Below the pieces are notes generated by a model. The model was not told the origin of the DNA, searched no databases, and saw only the letters and a program-made list of their open reading frames with translations. A program made the position numbers and the translations under genes. 64,000 nt of DNA from Streptomyces sp. NBC_01439 (GTDB lineage Bacteria > Actinomycetota > Actinomycetes > Streptomycetales > Streptomycetaceae), in the NCBI RefSeq assembly GCF_036227605.1, contig NZ_CP109487.1, forward strand, positions 5,495,001 through 5,559,000. Reading direction: 5' to 3'. Below, piece by piece: positions 1 through 7,519 of the stretch (positions within the stretch are counted from its first letter, which is position 1; each line of letters starts with the position of its first letter).

Positions 1-434
1 CCGAGAGCTGGCCGGCCCGCAACGGGGCCAAAGGCTGGTCCACCGAACGCACGTACGGAGACCTGACCTCACCGATGGGCGTCTTCGCGCTCACCGACGC
101 GGGCGGCCTGCTGCCGAAGCCGCCGGGGACCCGGCTTCCGTACGACGAGGACAACGGCTTCGTCGCCACCGGCCTCGGGGTGAACGGGGAGTCCCTGGCG
201 GGCTCCTTCGACTACGTCGTCGCCATCGACTTCAACCGCAGGCCGGGCCGGTCCCCGCTGGACCCGGTCATGCCGGACGGCGAGGACAAGGGCGGCAACA
301 TCTGGCTGCACGTGGACCACGACGGGCCCTCGCAGGGCTGCGTGGGCATTCCGAAGGCGGCCATGGAGAAGGTGCTCCGGACCCTCGACCCGGCGGCGAA
401 GCCGGTCATCGTGATGGGGCCGGAAGGCTTCTGA
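1..434 (+). CDS. L,D-transpeptidase (YkuD-type) family protein, 5' end missing
   Basis: The reading frame is open from position 3, so the start lies outside the window; an internal ATG at 75 is not a convincing start because coding continues upstream of it. The visible 143 residues hold the C-terminal half of a YkuD-like catalytic domain: a His in WLHVDHDG is followed by GPSQGCVGIP, which fits the family His...S-x-G-C pattern with Cys as acyl-enzyme nucleophile. Members make 3-3 peptidoglycan cross-links or are related secreted proteins of the cell wall. The signal peptide cannot be seen. The last 29 bases overlap the convergent membrane-protein gene. Confidence 0.75.
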   Translation, partial: ESWPARNGAKGWSTERTYGDLTSPMGVFALTDAGGLLPKPPGTRLPYDEDNGFVATGLGVNGESLAGSFDYVVAIDFNRRPGRSPLDPVMPDGEDKGGNIWLHVDHDGPSQGCVGIPKAAMEKVLRTLDPAAKPVIVMGPEGF

Positions 435-1044
435 GCCGGGCGAGTCGGGGCCGTAGCAGCAGTCCGATGTAGGCGAGGTCGAAGGCGCTGCACAGGATCC
501 CGAGTCCGAGGATGAACGGCGCGTCCTCCAGCACCCCGAACAGCAGGGTCGGGGCGAGCGTCCCCAGCCATTTGGCGACGGCGATGGTCAGGGACTGCCC
601 GAGCGGTCCCTGCCGGGATGCGTACAGGGCGATGAACAGGCCGGACATCAGCAGGTTCTGCAGGAACGCCGAGTACCGGCTCGCGTCGTGCGCCCCGAAG
701 TGCGCCAGGAACATCCACTGCACGGCGAATCCCGTACCGAACACCAGGACCGACCAGGTGGCGAAGAGCGGTCGGGTCACGAACTCGGGCAGCTCGGCCC
801 GCCCGAAACGCAGATAGGTGTAGACGATCACCACGTCGGCCACCGCCCACACCACGTTGACCACGCCCTGCGCGGAGATCCCGACCGAGACGTCGCGGAC
901 CGCGTAGGTCGCTTCCCAGGCGAAGTTGAGCGCGAGTGCGGCGACGGGCATCGCGTACGTCCGGTCCCGCAGCCCGACGCGGATCGCCTCCACGTACACG
1001 ACCGTCCAGGCGATCCCGCTGACCAGCGTGAGTATCAGATCCAC
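406..1044 (-). CDS. Integral membrane protein resembling PaxB/Pyr4/DmtA-type terpene cyclases
   Basis: A 212-residue protein with about seven hydrophobic segments. The first loop carries N40-F-A-W-E44 and the last segment carries F-D189-L-A-Y. In the membrane-bound meroterpenoid cyclases (Pyr4, PaxB) and their bacterial relatives (DmtA family), one Glu near the end of the second helix and one Asp in the last helix are the catalytic acids; E44 and D189 sit in comparable places, and overall length matches. I infer this fold. No prenyltransferase or indole/polyketide gene lies nearby, so a cyclase function is uncertain; homologues in primary chromosomes may have another role. The gene ends inside the convergent transpeptidase gene. 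Confidence 0.6.
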   Translation of the reverse strand: MDLILTLVSGIAWTVVYVEAIRVGLRDRTYAMPVAALALNFAWEATYAVRDVSVGISAQGVVNVVWAVADVVIVYTYLRFGRAELPEFVTRPLFATWSVLVFGTGFAVQWMFLAHFGAHDASRYSAFLQNLLMSGLFIALYASRQGPLGQSLTIAVAKWLGTLAPTLLFGVLEDAPFILGLGILCSAFDLAYIGLLLRPRLARLRSLPAPSR

Positions 1045-1116
1045 GCGCGCACCCTAGCGAGGCGAACGCGGAAGGGGAACGCCCCAGTTCGGGCCGGGGC
1101 CTGTCGCACCCCTTGT

Positions 1117-1131
1117 CTGACGATCCGTCAG
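1117..1131. promoter_or_regulatory. Palindromic operator CTGACG-N3-CGTCAG, copy 1
   Basis: A perfect 6+3+6 palindrome with centre ATC, 61 bases before the LLM oxidoreductase start. The same arms occur at 2996-3012 and 30764-30778. The size and symmetry fit a TetR-family operator, but the regulator is not in the window. Confidence 0.7.
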
Positions 1132-1192
1132 CTATGACGATGGCCCCGCACCGATATGACGAATCGGCAGACGAAGGCGAGGCGGGCCCGCC

Positions 1193-2140
1193 ATGGCGCG
1201 CGTATTTCCGCAAGGTCGGCTGGTCTACGGGATGCAGCTCCCGGTCCAGTCGCAGAGCACCATCTACGCCGAGCCCTGGGAGGCGTCGGCCACCGCCGCC
1301 GATCTCGCCGGGATCGCGCGGGCCGCCGACCGGGCCGGCTTCGGGTACGTGGCCACCTGCGACCACGTGGCCATCCCGCGGCGGCTCGCCGGCCCCATGA
1401 GCACCGTCTGGTACGACCCGGTGGCGACCCTGTCCTTCCTGGCCGGCATCACCGAGCGCGTGCGGCTGCTGAGCCACGTCGCGATCCTGGGCCTGCGCCA
1501 CCCGCTGATCAGCGCCAAGCAGTACGCCACCCTCGACCACCTCTCCGGCGGCCGGCTGATCCTGGGGGTGGGGGCCGGGCACGTGCAGGAGGAGTTCGAG
1601 GTCCTCGGCGTGGACTTCGCGCGCCGCGGAGCCGTGCTCGACGAGACCCTGGACGCGCTGCGGGCGGCGCTGGGGCCCGAGGAGTACCCGGAGTTCGAGG
1701 GCGAGCTGTTCTCCTTCAAGGACCTCGGCCAGCTGCCCCGGCCCGCGCAGCAGCGGATCCCGGTCTGGGTCGGCGGCTCCTCGCCCGCCGCCGTCCGCCG
1801 TGCCGCCGTCCGCGGGGACGGCTGGCTCCCGCAGGGCGACCCGCGCGCGGAGCTCCCCGCGCAGATCGCCCGGATCAGGGAGCTGCGCGGGGCGGCGGGG
1901 GTCGCCGGCCCCTTCGAGTTCGGTGCGATCACCGAGGCGCTGTACGTCGGCGAGCCCGGCTGGGACACCGGTCGCCGCACCCTCACCGGCAAGGCGGAGG
2001 CGCTCGCCGAGTCCCTGCGGGAGTACGGGGCGCTCGGCGTGGACCAGATCCAGGTGCGCTTCCGCAGCCGCGACCGGGCCGAACTCGTCGACCAGATCAC
2101 CGCTTTCGGGGCCGAGGTGGCCCCGCTCCTCAACGACTAG
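1193..2140 (+). CDS. LLM-class (F420- or flavin-dependent) oxidoreductase
   Basis: A 315-residue protein of the luciferase-like monooxygenase TIM-barrel family, close in style to the Rv2161c-type F420-dependent enzymes. Seen: an N-terminal strand (RLVYGMQLPV), a TCDHV segment typical of the second strand, HPLISAKQYATLDHLSGGRLILGVGAG, the most conserved stretch of the family, and PVWVGGSSPAAVRRA near residue 190. Starting at 1193 keeps the first beta strand. The substrate is unknown. It is followed after 13 bases by an SDR gene and preceded by the CTGACG operator, so the pair probably forms one transcription unit of the catabolic cluster. Confidence 0.85.
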   Translation: MARVFPQGRLVYGMQLPVQSQSTIYAEPWEASATAADLAGIARAADRAGFGYVATCDHVAIPRRLAGPMSTVWYDPVATLSFLAGITERVRLLSHVAILGLRHPLISAKQYATLDHLSGGRLILGVGAGHVQEEFEVLGVDFARRGAVLDETLDALRAALGPEEYPEFEGELFSFKDLGQLPRPAQQRIPVWVGGSSPAAVRRAAVRGDGWLPQGDPRAELPAQIARIRELRGAAGVAGPFEFGAITEALYVGEPGWDTGRRTLTGKAEALAESLREYGALGVDQIQVRFRSRDRAELVDQITAFGAEVAPLLND

Positions 2141-2153
2141 GGGTTGACCGACC

Positions 2154-2939
2154 ATGGGCAAGCTGGACGGGCGCGTCGTCATCATCACCGGCGCAGCGCG
2201 CGGGCAGGGCGAGCAGGAGGCCCGGCTCTTCGCCGCCGAGGGGGCGCGGGTGCTGCTCGGCGACGTGCTGGACGAGCAGGGTGCGGCGGTGGCCAAGGAC
2301 ATCGGCGAGGACCGGGCCCGGTACGTGCGGATGGACGTGAGCCGCGAGGAGGACTGGGTGGCCGCGATCGCCGTCGCGAAGGAGGCCTTCGGTCCGGTCG
2401 ACGGCCTGGTCAACAACGCGGGCATCCTGCGCTTCAACGAGCTGACCGCGACCCCGCTGGAGGAGTTCCAGCAGGTGGTCCAGGTCAACCAGGTGGGCGC
2501 CTTCCTCGGCATCAAGACGGTGGCCCCCGAGATCGAGGCGGCCGGCGGCGGCACCATCGTCAACACCTCCTCGTACACGGGCCTGACGGGCATGGCGTAC
2601 GTCGGCACCTACGCCGCCACCAAGGCGGCGATCCTCGGCCTGACCCGGGTGGCGGCGCTGGAGCTGGCGGGAAAGGGCATCCGGGTCAACGCGATGTGCC
2701 CGGGCGCCGTGGACACCCCGATGGCCAACCCGGGCCTGCTGGACCCGGCGAACATGACCGACGAGGCCAGGGACGCGATGGCGGAGCTCTACCGGCGGGT
2801 GGTTCCGATGGGGCGGGTGGGGCAGCCGGAGGAGATCGCGAAACTGGCGCTCTTCCTGACGGGCGAGGACTCCTCGTACATCACCGGCCAGCCCTTCGTG
2901 ATCGACGGCGGCTGGATGGCGGGCGTCAGCATTCTCTGA
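2154..2939 (+). CDS. SDR-family NAD(P)-dependent oxidoreductase (hydroxysteroid-dehydrogenase-like)
   Basis: A 261-residue classical short-chain dehydrogenase. Seen: the dinucleotide-binding TGAARGQG at residues 13-20, NNAG near residue 89, a catalytic Ser in NTSSYTG, the Y-x3-K motif in YAATK, and the C-terminal ITGQPFVIDGGW. The sequence is closest in style to 3-alpha/20-beta-hydroxysteroid dehydrogenases, but the substrate cannot be told. It lies 13 bases after the LLM gene with the same orientation, so the two are very likely cotranscribed. Its stop codon lies inside an imperfect copy of the cluster operator. Confidence 0.88.
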   Translation: MGKLDGRVVIITGAARGQGEQEARLFAAEGARVLLGDVLDEQGAAVAKDIGEDRARYVRMDVSREEDWVAAIAVAKEAFGPVDGLVNNAGILRFNELTATPLEEFQQVVQVNQVGAFLGIKTVAPEIEAAGGGTIVNTSSYTGLTGMAYVGTYAATKAAILGLTRVAALELAGKGIRVNAMCPGAVDTPMANPGLLDPANMTDEARDAMAELYRRVVPMGRVGQPEEIAKLALFLTGEDSSYITGQPFVIDGGWMAGVSIL

Positions 2940-2950
2940 TGGGTCGTCAG
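2936..2950. promoter_or_regulatory. Imperfect operator copy (CTGATG-N3-CGTCAG)
   Basis: One arm matches CGTCAG exactly; the other has a single change. It overlaps the stop codon of the SDR gene. Together with the perfect copy at 2996 it brackets a TTGACG (2954-2959) that could serve as a -35 box. Whether it is bound is inference. Confidence 0.4.
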
Positions 2951-2995
2951 GTATTGACGGTCCCGCCTCGGCAGTGGAACAGTCGAGACATCGAA

Positions 2996-3012
2996 TCTGA
3001 CGGAACGTCAGA
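2996..3012. promoter_or_regulatory. Palindromic operator TCTGACG-N3-CGTCAGA, copy 2
   Basis: A perfect 7+3+7 palindrome with centre GAA, just upstream of the second LLM gene, where a bound repressor would block the promoter or transcription start. Confidence 0.75.
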
Positions 3013-3024
3013 AATCAAAGGACG

Positions 3025-4155
3025 GTGAACCCCTTGGAATTCGGGCTCTTTGTGCAGGGATACGTGCCTGAGGCGCGGTCCAAGGTCGACCCCGAGGCAG
3101 AGCACAAGGCGCTGATCGAGGAGACCGAGTACGTCATACAGGCGGACAAGTCCGGCTTCAAGTACGCCTGGGCCTCCGAGCACCACTTCCTGGAGGAGTA
3201 CTCGCACCTGTCGGCGAACGAGGTGTTCCTCGGGTACCTCGCCCACGCCACCGAGCGCATCCACCTCGGCTCCGGCATCTTCAACCCGCTCGCCCCGGTG
3301 AACCACCCGGTCAAGGTGGCCGAGAAGGTCGCCATGCTCGACCACCTCTCCAAGGGCCGCTTCGAGTTCGGCACCGGCCGCGGCGCGGGCAGCCACGAGA
3401 TCCTCGGCTTCCTGCCCGGCATCGAGGACATGAACGGCACCAAGGAGATCTGGGAGGAGACCATCGCGGAATTCCCCAAGATGTTCCTCCAGGAGGAGTA
3501 CGAGGGGTTCCAGGGCAAGCACTGGTCGCTCCCGCCGCGGAAGGTCTTCCCCAAGCCGTACGGGAAGGCCCACCCGGCCATGTGGTACGCCGCCGGCTCC
3601 CCGTCCTCGTACGCGATGGCGGCCAAGAAGGGCCTCGGCGTGCTGGGCTTCAGCGTGCAGAAGGTCTCCGACATGGAGTGGGTCCTCGACCAGTACAAGA
3701 CGGCCATCCGGGAGGCGAAGGCCATCGGCGCCTTCGTCAACGACAACGTCATGGTCACCTCGACCGCGATCTGCGCCGAGACCCACGACAAGGCCGTCGA
3801 GATCGCCGTGGGCGCCAACATGAACCGCTTCCAGTCGCTGGTCTTCCGCTACCACGACACCTTCCCGCGGCCCGAGGCGATCCCGCAGTGGCCCGAGACC
3901 CTGCCGGAGTACAACGCGGAGATCATCGAACTGCTGATCGCGGAAGAACTGCTGATCTGCGGCGACCCGTCGGAGGTCCGGGCCCAGTGCAAGCGCTGGG
4001 AGCAGGCCGGCGCCGACCAGCTGTCCTTCGGCCTGCCGACCGGCGTCTCGCCCGAGGACACGATGACGACGATCAAGCTGATCGGCGAACACGTGATCCC
4101 GCACATCGACACGGACCCGGTGCACCGCACGACCCGCTTCCGCCAGGCCGTCTGA
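3025..4155 (+). CDS. LLM-class flavin-dependent oxidoreductase
   Basis: A luciferase-like TIM-barrel protein of up to 376 residues. Seen: EFGLFVQGY at the first strand, WASEHHFLEEYSHLS (the EHH segment typical of bacterial-luciferase-like enzymes), LDHLSKGRFEFGTGRG in mid-protein, and AGADQLSFGLPTG near the C-terminus. The GTG at 3025 has an SD only two bases away; the in-frame TTG at 3034 has AAAGGA about 11 bases upstream and would give a protein starting MEFGLF, so it may be the real start. It lies under the 2996 operator and before the amidohydrolase-aldehyde dehydrogenase pair. The substrate is unknown. Confidence 0.85.
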   Translation: MNPLEFGLFVQGYVPEARSKVDPEAEHKALIEETEYVIQADKSGFKYAWASEHHFLEEYSHLSANEVFLGYLAHATERIHLGSGIFNPLAPVNHPVKVAEKVAMLDHLSKGRFEFGTGRGAGSHEILGFLPGIEDMNGTKEIWEETIAEFPKMFLQEEYEGFQGKHWSLPPRKVFPKPYGKAHPAMWYAAGSPSSYAMAAKKGLGVLGFSVQKVSDMEWVLDQYKTAIREAKAIGAFVNDNVMVTSTAICAETHDKAVEIAVGANMNRFQSLVFRYHDTFPRPEAIPQWPETLPEYNAEIIELLIAEELLICGDPSEVRAQCKRWEQAGADQLSFGLPTGVSPEDTMTTIKLIGEHVIPHIDTDPVHRTTRFRQAV

Positions 4156-4170
4156 CCCGGCGGGGAGACG

Positions 4171-4235
4171 GGGACGGCGTCTTCCCGGACCGCCGTCCCG
4201 CACCGGCCCCGGCCGGGCGGCCACCGGCCGGGGCC
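4171..4235 (+). terminator. Two consecutive GC-rich hairpins after the LLM gene
   Basis: GGGACGGCG (4171-4179) pairs with CGCCGTCCC (4191-4199), then a 12-bp stem GGCCCCGGCCGG (4205-4216) pairs with 4224-4235. There is no T-run, as is common in Streptomyces. They separate the LLM gene from the amidohydrolase and may reduce read-through. Confidence 0.55.
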
Positions 4236-4265
4236 AATTCCAGGCTCAGAGTGCGAAGGGACGTC

Positions 4266-6005
4266 ATGCTCGACCACCTGATCAAGGGCGCGACCGTCGT
4301 GGACGGCACCGGCGCCCCCGCCCGCGTCGCAGACGTGGGGATACGCGACGGCCGGATCGCGGTGATGGCCGCACCCGGCACCGTCACCGAAGGGGCCCGC
4401 ACCACCGAGGACGCCACCGGCCTGGTCCTCACCCCCGGCTTCATCGACCCGCACACGCACTACGACGCCCAGCTCTTCTGGGACCCGTACGCCACGCCCT
4501 CCATGAACCACGGCGTGACCACCGTCGCCGGCGGCAACTGCGGCTTCACCCTGGCCCCGCTCAACCCGGCCCGCCCCGAGGACGCCGACTACACCCGCCG
4601 CATGATGAGCAAGGTCGAGGGCATGGCCCTCAAAGCCCTCGAAGAGGGCGTCGACTGGACCTGGTCCACCTTCGGCGAGTACCTCGACGCCCTGGAGGGC
4701 CGGATCGCCGTCAACGCCGGCTTCATGGTCGGCCACTGCGCCCTGCGCCGGCACGTGATGGGTGAGGACGCCGTCGGCGGCCAACCCACCCCCGAGCAGA
4801 TGCAACAGATGCTCGACCTCTTCCACGACGCCATGAACGCCGGCGCCTGGGGCCTGTCCACCACCCAGTCCTCCACCCACTCCGACGGGTCCGGCGCCCC
4901 CGTGGCCTCCCGCCACGCCCGCCCCGCCGAGCTGCTCGCGCTGTCGAAGGCGGTCGCCGAACACGAGGGCACCCAGCTGGAGGCGATCGTCGCCGGCTGC
5001 CTCGACCAGTTCTCGGACGACGAGATCGACCTCTTCGTGGAGATGAGCGCCGCCGCCGGCCGGCCCCTCAACTGGAACGTCCTCACCATCGACGCCTCCG
5101 TCCCCGAGCGGGTCCCGCGCCAGCTGATCCCCAGCGAGCGCGCCCGCAAGGCCGGCGGCCGGATCGTCGCGCTGACGATGCCGATCCTCACCCCCATGAA
5201 CATGTCGCTGGGGACCTTCTGCGCGCTCAACCTCATCCCCGGCTGGGGCGAGGTCCTCGGCCTGCCCGTCCCCGAGCGGATCGAGAAGCTCCGCGACGCC
5301 GACGTACGCGCCGAGATGCTGCGCCGCGCCGACAGCAAGGAGGCCGGTGTCTTCCGGCGCCTCGCCCACTTCGGGCGGTACGTCATAGGCGACACGTACA
5401 GCAAGGAGAACGAGGGGCTCTCCGGCCGGGTCGTGAACGACATCGCCGCCGAACGCGGCCAGGACCCCTTCCACTGCCTGGTGGAGATCTGCGCCAACGA
5501 CGACCTGCGCACGGTGCTCTGGCCGATGCCCACCGACAACGATCCGGCGAGCTGGGCCCTGCGCCAGGAGACCTGGCAGCACGAGGACGTCATGCTCGGC
5601 GGCTCCGACGCGGGCGCGCACCTGGACCGGATGTGCGGGGCCCCGTACACGACCCGCTTCCTCGGGGACTGCCTGCGCGGCCGCAAGCTGGTGCCGCTGG
5701 AGCAGGCGGTACGGATGCTCACCGACGACCCGGCCCGGCTGTTCGGGCTGCGCGAGCGCGGACGCCTCGCCGAGGGCTTCCACGCGGACCTGGTCCTCTT
5801 CGACCCCGAGCGGATCGAGGCCGGTCCCGCGACCCTGGTCCACGACCTGCCCGGGGACAGCCCCCGGCTGGACGCACGGGCCATCGGCATCGTCTCGGTA
5901 CGGGTCAACGGCGTGGAGACCATCCGCGACGACGAGGTGACGGGGGCGGTCCCCGGGATCGTGCTCCGGTCGGGCCGGGACACGAGGACGGTGAGCACCC
6001 GATGA
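4266..6005 (+). CDS. Amidohydrolase of the N-acyl-D-amino-acid deacylase (D-aminoacylase) type
   Basis: A 579-residue metal-dependent hydrolase. Seen: an N-terminal beta-sandwich strand with DGTGAP and ADVGIRDGRI, the metal-binding H63-T-H65 in GFIDPHTHYD, the GGNCGF segment typical of D-aminoacylases, and GGSDAGAHLD near residue 448 carrying the metal-ligand Asp. The open frame extends far upstream, but ATG 4266 has GAAGGGA five bases before it and opens the conserved N-terminus. Its stop overlaps the aldehyde dehydrogenase start (ATGA), so the two are translationally coupled. An N-acyl or cyclic amide substrate is inferred; the cluster suggests a catabolic route ending in an aldehyde. Confidence 0.85.
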   Translation: MLDHLIKGATVVDGTGAPARVADVGIRDGRIAVMAAPGTVTEGARTTEDATGLVLTPGFIDPHTHYDAQLFWDPYATPSMNHGVTTVAGGNCGFTLAPLNPARPEDADYTRRMMSKVEGMALKALEEGVDWTWSTFGEYLDALEGRIAVNAGFMVGHCALRRHVMGEDAVGGQPTPEQMQQMLDLFHDAMNAGAWGLSTTQSSTHSDGSGAPVASRHARPAELLALSKAVAEHEGTQLEAIVAGCLDQFSDDEIDLFVEMSAAAGRPLNWNVLTIDASVPERVPRQLIPSERARKAGGRIVALTMPILTPMNMSLGTFCALNLIPGWGEVLGLPVPERIEKLRDADVRAEMLRRADSKEAGVFRRLAHFGRYVIGDTYSKENEGLSGRVVNDIAAERGQDPFHCLVEICANDDLRTVLWPMPTDNDPASWALRQETWQHEDVMLGGSDAGAHLDRMCGAPYTTRFLGDCLRGRKLVPLEQAVRMLTDDPARLFGLRERGRLAEGFHADLVLFDPERIEAGPATLVHDLPGDSPRLDARAIGIVSVRVNGVETIRDDEVTGAVPGIVLRSGRDTRTVSTR

Positions 6006-7474
6006 CGGACGCGCGGGCGCAGAAGCTCTACGTCGGCGGCGAGTGGGTGGAGCCCGCGGGCGGCCACTACGAGGTGATCGACCCGGCGGACGAGTCGGTG
6101 GTCGGGCTCGCCCCCGAGGCCTCGCGCGCCCAGGTCGAGGAGGCGGCGCGCGCCGCGGCCGAGGCCTTCGAGAGCTGGTCCCGCACGACGCCCGAGGCGC
6201 GCGCGGCGATCCTGGACCGGGCCGCGGACATCATGCAGCGGGAGTACGAGCCGTGGTCCGTGCTGGCCCGGCAGGAGACGGGCGCGCCGACCGGCATCGC
6301 GCGCGGCATGCAGGTCGGGGTGGGCGTCACCCGCTTCCGGCGGTACGCGAAGGGCGCCCTCGAACCGGTCGAGAAGGGCCTGCCCCCGCAGGTCACCGAG
6401 GCCGGCCCGATGGGGCGGGCGAGCATCCTGGGCGCGCTGGAGGTGCGCCAGCCCGTCGGGGTGGTCAGCTGCATCACCTCCTACAACAACCCCTGGGCGA
6501 ACTCGGCGGGCAAGGTGGCCCCGGCCCTGGCCATGGGCAACACGGTGGTGGTCAAGCCGGCCCCGCAGGACCCGCTGTCGGTGTTCAAGATGGCGGACGC
6601 CCTGCACGAGGCCGGGGTGCCGGCGGGCGTGGTGAACGTCGTGGGCGGGCAGTCGGTGGAGGTCGGCGAGGCCGCGGTGGACTCCCCGCACGTGGACATG
6701 GTGTCCTTCACCGGTTCCACGGCCGTCGGGCAGCGCATCGCGGAGGTGTGCGGCCGGTCCATGAAGCGGCAGTTGATGGAGCTGGGCGGCAAGGGCGCGG
6801 CGATCGTCTTCGAGGACGCGGACCTGGACGCGGCCGTGATGGGGATCGGGACGACCTTCTCCTTCTACTCCGGGCAGATCTGCACGGCCCCGACCCGAGT
6901 GATCGCCCACCGGTCCGTCCACGACCGGCTGATCGAGAAGCTGACCGGCTACCTGGCCTTCATGAAGGTCGGCGATCCGGCGGCGCCGGGCACGGTGGTG
7001 GGCCCGGTGATCTCGGCGGCGCACCGCGACCGGGTGGAGTCGTACGTCGAGCTGGGGAAGAAGGAGGGCGCCCGGATCGCGTACGGCGGCGAGCGCCCGG
7101 TGGTGGGGGACGGCCGCGGCTTCTACGTGGCCCCGACCCTGTTGGTCGACTGCACGAACGACATGCGGGTGGTCCGCGAGGAGATCTTCGGCCCGGTGGT
7201 CGTGGTCGTCCCCTTCGACGGGGACGAGGACGAGGCGGTCCGGCTGGCCAACGACAGCGACTTCGGGCTGCTGAGCTACGTGTGGTCCGGGGACTCGGCG
7301 CGCGCGTTCCGCGTGGCGCGGCGGCTGCGGGCGGGCGGGGTCGGCGTGAACACCATCGGCCGGAACATGGAGGCCCCGTTCGGCGGCTTCAAGCGCAGCG
7401 GGGTCGGCCGGGACGTGGGCTCGTACGCGCTGCACGCGTACAGCGAGATGCAGTCGATCGTCTGGACGGCGTAG
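6002..7474 (+). CDS. Aldehyde dehydrogenase family protein
   Basis: A 490-residue NAD(P)-dependent aldehyde dehydrogenase. The catalytic Glu is E260 in LMELGGKG and the nucleophilic Cys is C294 in SGQICTAP; their spacing matches the family. FTGSTAVGQ binds the cofactor, and EEIFGPVVVV and NTIGRNMEAPFGGFKRSG are the usual C-terminal blocks. The common WNFP is replaced by YNNPW. The ATG overlaps the amidohydrolase stop by four bases (ATGA). It is the last gene of the cluster and is followed by a strong hairpin. Confidence 0.92.
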   Translation: MTDARAQKLYVGGEWVEPAGGHYEVIDPADESVVGLAPEASRAQVEEAARAAAEAFESWSRTTPEARAAILDRAADIMQREYEPWSVLARQETGAPTGIARGMQVGVGVTRFRRYAKGALEPVEKGLPPQVTEAGPMGRASILGALEVRQPVGVVSCITSYNNPWANSAGKVAPALAMGNTVVVKPAPQDPLSVFKMADALHEAGVPAGVVNVVGGQSVEVGEAAVDSPHVDMVSFTGSTAVGQRIAEVCGRSMKRQLMELGGKGAAIVFEDADLDAAVMGIGTTFSFYSGQICTAPTRVIAHRSVHDRLIEKLTGYLAFMKVGDPAAPGTVVGPVISAAHRDRVESYVELGKKEGARIAYGGERPVVGDGRGFYVAPTLLVDCTNDMRVVREEIFGPVVVVVPFDGDEDEAVRLANDSDFGLLSYVWSGDSARAFRVARRLRAGGVGVNTIGRNMEAPFGGFKRSGVGRDVGSYALHAYSEMQSIVWTA

Positions 7475-7479
7475 CCCGT

Positions 7480-7512
7480 GCCGTCGGGGTCCCGTCGCGG
7501 GACCCCGACGGC
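7480..7512. terminator. Bidirectional terminator hairpin
   Basis: A perfect 14-bp stem (7480-7493 with 7499-7512) and a five-base loop lie between convergent genes ending at 7474 and 7520. It can serve both strands. Confidence 0.85.
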
Positions 7513-7519
7513 CGGCCCG

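Noticed and set aside
4589..7435. A minus-strand open frame of 948 codons across the amidohydrolase and aldehyde dehydrogenase
   Set aside because: Composition is that of an antisense shadow and both plus-strand enzymes have complete catalytic motifs.
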